From CAYQTE01 sp964420285 (GTDB lineage Bacteria; Planctomycetota; Phycisphaerae; Tepidisphaerales; Tepidisphaeraceae): 20,209 nucleotides of DNA. This document shows positions 14,650-20,209 of this stretch, in pieces. The notes beneath the pieces were generated by a model. That model ran no database searches. It saw nothing but the letters and a program-made list of their open reading frames with translations, and was not told the origin of the DNA. Position numbers and translations under genes: made by a program. The stretch is taken from assembly GCA_964420285.1 (NCBI GenBank), contig CAYQTE010000077.1, positions 1-20,209 on the forward strand. The letters are read 5' to 3'. Every line of letters begins with the position of its first letter. Position 1 is the first letter of the stretch.

Positions 14650-15615
14650 TCACTCGGCCGCATCGAGAAGATTCAGCTCCTTCATCCACTCCACGAATCG
14701 CCCAAGCCCCTGTTCGACCGTGACCTTCGGTTCATATCCGAATAACTTGCGCGCCTTGCCGATGTCGGCCCAGGTGACCAGCGGTTCGGACGCGGGAACC
14801 GGAATGTCCACGATCGTCGCCTTGCGGTTCAGCAGCCGCTCCAGGATATGAACGAACTCGATATTCTCCACCGGCCGCGAGCAGCCGAGGTTGATGATCT
14901 CATAGCCCAGCGGCTTGTCGAGCGCGGCGACGAAACCGGCGACAATGTCGTCGATGTAGGTCCAGTCGCGCAGCAGTTTGCCGCCGTTGTACAGCGTCAG
15001 CGGCTTACCGCGGTGGATGAGCTGCGACCATTTCCAGGGCATCATGTCCGGCCGGCCGTGCGGGCCGTAGACGTTGAAGAAGCGCAGACAGGTGATGGGG
15101 AACTTCCAGAGATGGTGGTAGCTGTGTGCCATGAGTTCCATGGCGCGTTTGCTGGCCGGATAAGGCGCCAGCGGCCGGCCGGCGGTGGCGGTTTCAACGA
15201 ACGGAGTGGGTGTGTCAGCGCCGTAACTGGAGCCGGTGCTGGCCAGCACCATCGGCACTCCGCCGATCTGGCGGGCGGCGTCCAGCAGATTCATCGAGCC
15301 CTGCACGTTGACCTGGCCGTAGATCAGCGGATGCTCGACGCTGTAGCGTACGGCCGCCATCGCCGCCAGATGCGCCACCGCGCCGGGTTGGTGTTCCTTG
15401 AACAATGCCGCCATCGCATCGGCATCACGGAGATCGGCCTTGAGGAAGGTGAAGCCAGCCAGCGGCAACAGGTCCGCCAGATGCCGCTCCTTATGGACCA
15501 GCGGATAATAATCGTTGAGATTGTCGATCCCGACGACGCGATCGCCGCGAGCGCACAGAGTCTTGCACAGGCGACTGCCGACAAACCCCGCCGCTCCGGT
15601 GACCAGCACTTTCAT
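14650..15615 (-). CDS. NAD-dependent epimerase, UDP-glucuronate 4-epimerase-like
   Basis: A 321-residue extended short-chain dehydrogenase/reductase. The Rossmann NAD-binding motif is GAAGFVG (7-13), with ID at 30-31 for the adenosine ribose and HLAAMAAVRYS (82-92) below it. The catalytic set is S126/T127 in STGSSYG and Y152-x3-K156 in PYPASK. RFFNVYGPHGRPDMM (178-192) and DWTYIDDIV are typical of UDP-glucuronate 4-epimerases, which interconvert UDP-GlcA and UDP-GalA for surface polysaccharides; closely related sugar epimerases remain possible. ATG 15615 has AAAGGAG 6 nt upstream, a strong SD. The GH105 gene ends 34 nt upstream on the same strand, so co-transcription is likely. No membrane segment is seen, which fits a cytoplasmic enzyme. 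Confidence 0.88.
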   Translation of the reverse strand: MKVLVTGAAGFVGSRLCKTLCARGDRVVGIDNLNDYYPLVHKERHLADLLPLAGFTFLKADLRDADAMAALFKEHQPGAVAHLAAMAAVRYSVEHPLIYGQVNVQGSMNLLDAARQIGGVPMVLASTGSSYGADTPTPFVETATAGRPLAPYPASKRAMELMAHSYHHLWKFPITCLRFFNVYGPHGRPDMMPWKWSQLIHRGKPLTLYNGGKLLRDWTYIDDIVAGFVAALDKPLGYEIINLGCSRPVENIEFVHILERLLNRKATIVDIPVPASEPLVTWADIGKARKLFGYEPKVTVEQGLGRFVEWMKELNLLDAAE

Positions 15616-15649
15616 CCAATACTCCTTTGATCGCCGCGTTTGTCGCGGG

Positions 15650-16708
15650 TTATTTTGTTTCCTGAACCAGCTTGGCGTGGGCGGCTTCCATCATGAGAAA
15701 GAACGCCTGGCCTTCGGGCGAGACGCCGGGCTTGTCGAACGTCGGGGCGGTCGCGACGCCCTGCACGAAACCGGCGTCATCCACTTTGCCACGGGCGGCG
15801 GCGCGCATCTTGTCGGCCGCGGTAAGATAACTCTTATCCAGCCATCCGCCACGGACGGATTCGTAGATCGAATAGGCCAGCATCTGGGCCGTATCGGTTT
15901 CGACGAAACTCTTAGGATCATTGACGGTGTCGTTGAACAGCCCGTCGGGGCGCTGGTGGGCGATGCAGCCGTCCAGAAGATCCTTCAGGTGGGCGATGAG
16001 CTTATCGCGATCCGCCTGATGATCGGCCGGAAGATAGCGGATGACGCGAGTGATTCCCGCCGCGGCCCAGCCGTTGCCGCCGCCCCAGGGGGTTTTACTG
16101 GAAAAGCGATTGGCGGCTTCATTCCACTGGTGAGCGATGAGTTTGGCCTGCGGATCCCAGAGGCGTTTCCAGTGTCCCTCGATCTGCTGAACGGCCTGAT
16201 CGTATTTGCCCGCATAGGCGAGGAACGGCGGCGAGGTGTTGAACGAATCGGACCAGATCGTCTGGCCGGTGTGGAAGATCGTTCCATCGGCGGCGCGCGG
16301 GGCTTTGTTAAGGGTGAAATCGAGCATGGTGTCGGCGGCCTTGCGGAGCGCGGGGTCTTTGGTGACATCGGCCGCATGCCAAAGCGATTCGCCAAACATG
16401 AGCGGATCGACGGTGGCCCCGCCCACGCCGGCGATCAGGCCGTCTTTCGTGGGGTAGATGAGGCTGGCGCGGGCGAGCGCGATGACGGTTTCGTCGTCGC
16501 CGGCTTCGAGGAACGCCGTGCCGACGATGCCCTGCTCCCAGCTCTTTCGCTGAAAGGCGAGCGCAGCGGCTTTGGCTTTGCGATACAGGGGATCCTGGAG
16601 AAGCGTTTGGAACAGCGGCGTAGCGGGCACGGCTTGCGCGACGGCGCGCGAAGCGACCGCGAGAAGCGTGGCGGCGACGGTCGCGACAATGAAAGTGTAT
16701 CGGATCAT
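15650..16708 (-). CDS. Secreted GH105 unsaturated rhamnogalacturonyl hydrolase
   Basis: A 352-residue (alpha/alpha)6-barrel hydrolase with a signal peptide (MIRYTFIVATVAATLLAVAS, cleaved near AVAQA, about 24-26). GH105 enzymes remove the 4,5-unsaturated galacturonyl residue left by pectate or rhamnogalacturonan lyases. Visible motifs: TIWSDSFNTSPPFL (150-163, with D154 at the expected catalytic Asp), TPWGGGNGWAAAGI (206-219) and a long conserved end, NDTVNDPKSFVETDTAQMLA (259-278) through SVRGGWLD and GVSPEGQAFFLMMEAA (328-343). ATG 16708 has GGGAG 6 nt upstream. The gene is followed after 34 nt by the epimerase and is divergent from ispG. Export suggests periplasmic or outer-surface breakdown of pectin fragments, matching the GH140-like enzyme at 3866-5320. 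Confidence 0.88.
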   Translation of the reverse strand: MIRYTFIVATVAATLLAVASRAVAQAVPATPLFQTLLQDPLYRKAKAAALAFQRKSWEQGIVGTAFLEAGDDETVIALARASLIYPTKDGLIAGVGGATVDPLMFGESLWHAADVTKDPALRKAADTMLDFTLNKAPRAADGTIFHTGQTIWSDSFNTSPPFLAYAGKYDQAVQQIEGHWKRLWDPQAKLIAHQWNEAANRFSSKTPWGGGNGWAAAGITRVIRYLPADHQADRDKLIAHLKDLLDGCIAHQRPDGLFNDTVNDPKSFVETDTAQMLAYSIYESVRGGWLDKSYLTAADKMRAAARGKVDDAGFVQGVATAPTFDKPGVSPEGQAFFLMMEAAHAKLVQETK

Positions 16709-16854
16709 AGCGAACTCCCAAAAAGCACCGGACTTGCCCGGCCATTATCGGCCTGACGTGAGTGGATGCAATGGATCAAAGGTACTTCGAGATTCGCATC
16801 CGCCCCCCATCCCCATTTTGCTTTCGCCGGCCGTCATTCGTACCATTATGGGCT

Positions 16855-18105
16855 ATGCAGATTCGCCGTCCAACGCGAAAGATCACCTTCGGCGATGCCC
16901 GGCACGGGTTCGTGTCGATCGGCGGGGATGCGCCCGTCAGTGTGCAGACCATGACGGCCGGGTACACCTGGGATATCGATGCCTGCGTGCGTGAGATTCA
17001 CAAGCTGGCGGCGGCGGGTGCGGATTTTGTGCGGGTGGCGGTGCCGGAGAAGAAGGATACGCAGGCATTGGCGGAGATTCTGCCGCGGGTGCAGGTGCCG
17101 ATCGTGGCGGATGTGCATTTCCACTTTCAACGGGCGCTGGAGGCCGTCGAGGCGGGCGTACACAAGATTCGGCTCAATCCCGGCAACATCAGCGACCGGC
17201 ATCAGGTCGTCGATGTCATTCAGGCGTGTAAGGCGCGAAAGATTCCCATCCGCGTCGGCGTCAACGAGGGCTCGATCGTCGAACGCAAGGACAAGCAGAA
17301 GCGGCTCAAGGAACTCGGCGGCGTCTTTTCCGATCGCAAGCATGGGCACCTTCTGGCCATCATGATCGCCAAGCTCGAGGAATATCTGGACATCTTCCAC
17401 GAGCAGGATTTCCACGACATCTGCATCAGCGCCAAGAGCATCGACCCGCTGCTGGTCATCGATGCCTATACCGAAATCTCCAAGCGGTTCGATTATCCGC
17501 TGCATCTGGGCGTGACGCACGCCGGGCCGCGCGAGACCGGCACCATACGCTCGATCGTCCCGCTGGCGCATCTGCTGTGCAGCGGCATCGGCGACACGCT
17601 CCGCATCAGCTACGCTTCTGATCCCGTCTATGAGGTCGAGGATGGGCTGGAGATGCTCTACGTCCTGGGCTTGCGGCCGCGAAAGGGCGCGGAGCTGATC
17701 GCCTGCCCGACCTGCGGCCGTATCCAGGTTGATCTCTTTAAGCTGGTGCAGGATGTCCGCCGTGAACTGGCCGCGCACATTCGATTGCCGATCAAGGTGG
17801 CGGTGATGGGTTGCGTGGTGAATGGCCCGGGCGAGTGCGAGGGAGCGGACATCGCCATATTCGCCGGGGATCGCCGCGGAATCATTTACGTGCAGGGCGA
17901 GAAAGTGGCCAACGTGCCGGAAGAGGAAATCCTGACGCGGCTTCTCGATGAGTGCCGCTCGTTCCAGGCATTGGTCGAATCGGGCAAGGCCCGGCTGGGC
18001 GAGAAGAAGGTCGATATCCTTCCCCCCGATCCGATCGGCGACCTGGGCAGCGGATGGGACAAAATCCGCACCGGCGGCGTCGCCTTACCTGTTGTCAGAA
18101 ATTGA
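16855..18105 (+). CDS. ispG: 4-hydroxy-3-methylbut-2-enyl diphosphate synthase (IspG/GcpE)
   Basis: A 416-residue iron-sulfur enzyme of the MEP isoprenoid pathway, converting 2-C-methyl-D-erythritol 2,4-cyclodiphosphate to HMBPP. A TIM-barrel half (1-270) includes VSVQTMTAGYTWDIDAC (28-44), VADVHFHFQRALEA and HKIRLNPGNI (103-112). The C-terminal half binds the [4Fe-4S] cluster through CPTC (C284, C287), C320 in GCVVNGPGE, and E327, the same spacing as E. coli. It has the usual short bacterial domain layout. ATG 16855 is chosen because the family N-terminus starts here (RRPTRKITFGD); the upstream extension to 16762 is not conserved. No SD is present; CATTAT (16844-16849) lies 5 nt before the ATG and may be a -10 element. 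A small membrane protein gene follows 16 nt downstream. Confidence 0.95.
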   Translation: MQIRRPTRKITFGDARHGFVSIGGDAPVSVQTMTAGYTWDIDACVREIHKLAAAGADFVRVAVPEKKDTQALAEILPRVQVPIVADVHFHFQRALEAVEAGVHKIRLNPGNISDRHQVVDVIQACKARKIPIRVGVNEGSIVERKDKQKRLKELGGVFSDRKHGHLLAIMIAKLEEYLDIFHEQDFHDICISAKSIDPLLVIDAYTEISKRFDYPLHLGVTHAGPRETGTIRSIVPLAHLLCSGIGDTLRISYASDPVYEVEDGLEMLYVLGLRPRKGAELIACPTCGRIQVDLFKLVQDVRRELAAHIRLPIKVAVMGCVVNGPGECEGADIAIFAGDRRGIIYVQGEKVANVPEEEILTRLLDECRSFQALVESGKARLGEKKVDILPPDPIGDLGSGWDKIRTGGVALPVVRN

Positions 18106-18121
18106 ACCGGAGGAAACAGTC

Positions 18122-18415
18122 ATGATCAAGTTCGTCTTCCATACTGTCATTCACATCGTGGTGCTGGCCATTGGAATATTCATCGGCATCAAGATCAGCG
18201 CCCAAAATCCCCAGGCTGCCAACACGATCAACGTGGTCGGGACCCGCGATATGCTTCAGGCTGAGGCTCAAATCCGCCAGGCCACGCTGGATAAGCTCAA
18301 CCAGTATTGCAACAACAACAGCGGCGCCACGGCCCAGGAATTGGCCAAGATTCGCGATGAGCAGCAGGACGCGCTAAACCAGGTCCAAGCCAAGCTCAAG
18401 TCCGCCGGCAATTAG
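18122..18415 (+). CDS. Small single-pass membrane protein
   Basis: A 97-residue protein of unknown function. A hydrophobic N-terminal helix (VFHTVIHIVVLAIGIFIGIK, 5-24) is followed by a polar helical domain (about 42-97) rich in Gln, Ala and Lys (LQAEAQIRQATLDKLNQ and ELAKIRDEQQDALNQVQAKL), with a short Asn-rich break (CNNNSGAT). The ATG has GGAGG 8 nt upstream and starts 16 nt after the ispG stop, so it is probably co-transcribed with ispG. The helix could act as an uncleaved signal anchor. I do not recognise the family. Confidence 0.75.
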   Translation: MIKFVFHTVIHIVVLAIGIFIGIKISAQNPQAANTINVVGTRDMLQAEAQIRQATLDKLNQYCNNNSGATAQELAKIRDEQQDALNQVQAKLKSAGN

Positions 18416-18454
18416 TTCGAGCCGGCGCGTCGAGATTCCCGATCACCCAATAAC

Positions 18455-18482
18455 ATCAATCCCCGGTACTCCGGGAATTGAT
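18455..18482. repeat. Hairpin upstream of argC, possible solo repeat arm
   Basis: ATCAATCCCCGG and CCGGGAATTGAT pair at 11 of 12 positions with a TACT loop, ending 8 nt before the argC start. The core CCCCGGTACTCCGGG closely matches one hairpin of the palindromic repeat arm at about 5425-5447. It could be a degraded solo arm, or a control structure for argC. No T-tract follows. Confidence 0.5.
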
Positions 18483-18490
18483 CGACCACC

Positions 18491-19474
18491 ATGAGCATTC
18501 GTATCGGCATCGTCGGTGTCAGCGGCTACGGCGGCGGCGAGGTTCTTCGCCTCTGCGCGGCCCATCCCGAATTCCGCGTCGTCTATGTGGCCGGCGAGGG
18601 CTCGGCCGGTCAGAAACTCTCGACCCGCTTCCCCGGCATCGGCGATATTGGCTCGCTGACCATCGAGAAGTTCCACCCCGACGCCGTGGCTGCGGGGAAT
18701 ATCGATCTTCTGTTCGCGTCGCTCCCCACCGGCCAATCGGCCGAGCCGCTGGCGAAGATCCCGCAGCGGGTCAAGATCATCGACATCGGCGGCGATCACC
18801 GGTTTGTCGAAGGGTGGACGTACGGCCTGGCCGATGCATGGCCGGAGAAGATTCGCCAATCCACGCGCATCGCCAATCCCGGCTGTTATTCCGTCGCCGC
18901 GATTAGCGCGCTGGCGCCATTGGTTGCGGCCGGTCTGATCGCCCCCGCCCCGATCATCATCGACGCCAAGAGCGGCGTGAGCGGCGCCGGCCGCGGCGGC
19001 GGCTCGACATTCGGTTTCGCCGAGGTCAACGAAGATGTCTGCGCGTACGGCCTGTTCAAACACGCCCAGCAGCCGGAAATCACCAAGGCTCTGGCCAGAT
19101 TTTCCACCGCCGGCTCCGCCGCACCGTCGGTCCTCTTCACTCCGCACCTGATCCCCATGACGCGCGGCATTCTGGCGACCTGTTACGCGACCGGTTCGGC
19201 CACCGCCGATGCCTGCGCCACCGCGGCCAGAGATTTCTACGCCGGCCGGAGTTTCGTCAGAATCGTAGACGATCCCCCGCACACGAAATGGGCATTGGGC
19301 ACGAACCTTGTCTTCATCAGTTACGCCGCCGACCCCGCACGTAACTCGATCATCGCTGTCAGCGCCATCGACAACCTCGGCAAAGGCGCCGCCGGCCAGG
19401 CCGTACAAAATGCCAATTTGATGTGCGGCTTGCCGGAATCGACAGGTTTGCTCGCCGCGCCGCTTTGGCCGTGA
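18491..19474 (+). CDS. argC: N-acetyl-gamma-glutamyl-phosphate reductase
   Basis: A 327-residue enzyme of arginine synthesis that reduces N-acetylglutamyl phosphate to the semialdehyde with NADPH. The N-terminal nucleotide-binding motif is GVSGYGGGEVLRL (9-21). The catalytic cysteine lies in NPGCYSVAA (residues about 129-137), with DAKSGVSGAGRG (about 158-169), FTPHLIPMTRGILAT and DNLGKGAAGQAVQN near the C-terminus all typical of ArgC. ATG 18491 is the family start; the SD is poor and a hairpin lies directly above. The small membrane gene ends 75 nt upstream. No other arginine genes are in the window. The gene is immediately followed by an antitoxin-like gene whose promoter may overlap its stop codon. 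Confidence 0.94.
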   Translation: MSIRIGIVGVSGYGGGEVLRLCAAHPEFRVVYVAGEGSAGQKLSTRFPGIGDIGSLTIEKFHPDAVAAGNIDLLFASLPTGQSAEPLAKIPQRVKIIDIGGDHRFVEGWTYGLADAWPEKIRQSTRIANPGCYSVAAISALAPLVAAGLIAPAPIIIDAKSGVSGAGRGGGSTFGFAEVNEDVCAYGLFKHAQQPEITKALARFSTAGSAAPSVLFTPHLIPMTRGILATCYATGSATADACATAARDFYAGRSFVRIVDDPPHTKWALGTNLVFISYAADPARNSIIAVSAIDNLGKGAAGQAVQNANLMCGLPESTGLLAAPLWP

Positions 19475-19480
19475 TACAAT
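19475..19480 (+). promoter_or_regulatory. Candidate extended -10 for the antitoxin gene
   Basis: TGATACAAT (19472-19480), an extended -10 (TGnTACAAT), overlaps the argC stop codon and ends 7 nt before the antitoxin ATG. The -35 region is weak. A short AAAGG lies only 1 nt from the ATG and is poorly placed as an SD. Confidence 0.35.
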
Positions 19481-19487
19481 TAAAGGT

Positions 19488-19754
19488 ATGAGCCTGACTA
19501 TTCCCTTTACGCCAGAAGTAGAAGCGAGATTACGCGAACGAGCCGCGGCCTCCGGAAAGGACGTAGGTACGTTCGTTCGGGAAGTTGTAGAGGAGAAGCT
19601 CGAGCTGGCCGGCGCCGCCGAGAGATCGAACGGCCAGTGGGCGGCCGAGTTCGATGCCTGGATGAAAGAAGTCGCTTCGCGAGCGTCGGCCTATCCGACG
19701 GACTTTGCGGTCGATGACAGCCGCGAGAGCATCTACGAAGGCCGCGGTGAATAA
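19488..19754 (+). CDS. VapB-like ribbon-helix-helix antitoxin, toxin apparently lost
   Basis: An 88-residue protein. The N-terminus (MSLTIPFTPEVEARLRERAA, 1-20) followed by SGKDVGTFVREVVEEKLELA fits a ribbon-helix-helix DNA-binding fold: an opening beta strand and two helices. The C-terminal part (AAEFDAWMKEVASRA and FAVDDSRESIYEGRGE) matches the toxin-binding tails I recall from VapB-type antitoxins encoded just before PIN-domain toxins. No intact toxin follows: the next 50 nt hold no gene and only a possible short scar. It therefore appears to be an orphan antitoxin. The start codon is clear; transcription is probably from its own promoter at the end of argC. Confidence 0.75.
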   Translation: MSLTIPFTPEVEARLRERAAASGKDVGTFVREVVEEKLELAGAAERSNGQWAAEFDAWMKEVASRASAYPTDFAVDDSRESIYEGRGE

Positions 19755-19805
19755 CCGTTCTGCTCGAAAGAGACACGACCGTGGCGAAGTTGATATCATG
19801 AGTTT

Positions 19806-20061
19806 ATGCAGTCGATAGATGTCCATGATCTTCCGGACCCGGTTGCCGAGGCAATCGCGGCGATGGTCGAAACCCTGCGAACGGGCGGCAGGGACCGCGA
19901 AGCACGACGTGACCAGCCCGACCGTCGGGCAGATTCTCGCTCCGATCTTCGATGCGGCGGCGAAGCTTCGGCGTGAACCCGGCGCGCCACATCATGGGCA
20001 AGAGGCCGAAATCGCCCAGGCGGTCATCGACAAGTTCGCGCGCCAAGGGTTGACGCTGTGA
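19806..20061 (+). pseudogene. Frameshifted antitoxin-like gene
   Basis: The ATG at 19806 opens a frame reading MQSIDVHDLPDPVAEAIAAM followed by VETLRTGG, which resembles the N-terminus of a class of short antitoxins (VHDLPEPVA-type). That frame ends at 19976 with a run of Arg-rich residues typical of out-of-frame GC-rich DNA. A different frame, shifted by one base, carries a coding-like end (TVGQILAPIFDAAAKLRRE and EAEIAQAVIDKFARQGLTL) to TGA at 20061 with strong third-position GC. The simplest reading is one gene of about 84 codons broken by a one-base insertion around 19885-19905. A sequencing error would look the same. Function is not established; it lies 51 nt after the VapB-like antitoxin. 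Confidence 0.5.
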
Positions 20062-20075
20062 TTCTTTGCGATCCC

Positions 20076-20209
20076 TCACCCAGCCTGCAACATCCCCGCC
20101 AGATCGTTCTTCATATCCAGCACCGCCCGTTCGACGCATTTGCGCCAATCACTGGCGATCGATTGATATTTCGCGTCCTTATATGCGTACAAAATGCTCC
20201 GGCTGGCCG
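20076..20209 (-). CDS. pyrF: C-terminal end of a probable orotidine 5'-phosphate decarboxylase
   Basis: A partial frame of 43 residues enters from the right edge and ends at TGA (20078-20076). It reads ASRSILYAYKDAKY, then SDWRKCVERAVLDMKNDLAG and a short end. The ASRSILYAY segment resembles the last strand and phosphate-binding loop of type 2 PyrF proteins (VNASRAIIYAF-like), and the helix after it matches their C-terminus. PyrF makes UMP from OMP in pyrimidine synthesis. With only the tail visible, other TIM-barrel proteins cannot be excluded. It converges on the frameshifted gene with a 14-nt gap. Confidence 0.6.
   Translation of the reverse strand, partial: ASRSILYAYKDAKYQSIASDWRKCVERAVLDMKNDLAGMLQAG

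Noticed and set aside
16846..17778. 310-residue open frame on the minus strand
   Set aside because: It is antisense to ispG, whose cluster cysteines and motifs are intact.
1..20209. CRISPR arrays, tRNA genes, prophage or integron structures
   Set aside because: No regularly spaced repeats, no cloverleaf sequence that I could identify by eye, and no integrase or phage structural genes were seen.

Overview
The window looks like chromosomal DNA from a GC-rich bacterium, most likely a member of the Planctomycetota (perhaps Phycisphaerae or a relative). This rests on the mix of genes: a secreted haem-motif protein of the kind common in planctomycetes, an overlapping pair of SPFH/Band-7 proteins, secreted glycoside hydrolases of pectin-type families (GH140-like and GH105), a four-helix-bundle protein, and several genes with no Shine-Dalgarno (SD) sequence. 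No phage, CRISPR array, insertion sequence, rRNA or tRNA was recognised. The taxonomic call is inference.

Layout. From 254 to 11813 every supported gene lies on the minus strand, after the tail of an unknown plus-strand gene (2-235). In order of increasing coordinate these are: an XRE-type regulator, the replication-restart helicase PriA, a retropepsin-like protease, a secreted GH140/DUF4038 enzyme, a small membrane protein translationally linked to a secreted CX4CH protein, the radical SAM enzyme AmrS, a DUF1802 protein paired with an internally duplicated acidic protein, an HNH endonuclease, the transcript-cleavage factor GreA, and a P-II nitrogen regulator. A divergent promoter region (11814-12092) leads into a plus-strand SPFH operon (12093-14013). 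A second minus-strand block follows (14022-16708): four-helix-bundle protein, UDP-glucuronate 4-epimerase-like protein, GH105 hydrolase. The plus strand then carries ispG, a small membrane protein and argC, followed by a decayed toxin-antitoxin patch (19488-20061). The window ends in the C-terminus of a probable pyrF on the minus strand.

How the genes work together. Housekeeping functions (priA, greA, ispG, argC, pyrF, P-II) alternate with carbohydrate-use genes. The GH140-like and GH105 enzymes both carry export signals and fit plant cell-wall (rhamnogalacturonan) breakdown, but they are about 11 kb apart and do not form one locus. Clear operon links are 9909-8862, 7446-5615, 13090 overlapping 13097, and ispG with the small membrane protein.

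The most unusual material is not a new multi-gene system but repeat and decay structure. A GC-rich double-hairpin palindrome is inserted in frame in priA, with a second copy at 5414-5557 and a possible solo arm before argC. A different, AT-rich 19/20 inverted repeat lies against the P-II stop codon. Other points of note are a P-II protein with Gly at the usual uridylylation tyrosine, a run of SD-less genes with -10-like hexamers 5-9 nt before ATG, an orphan VapB-like antitoxin with what may be a toxin scar, and a frameshifted second antitoxin-like gene.
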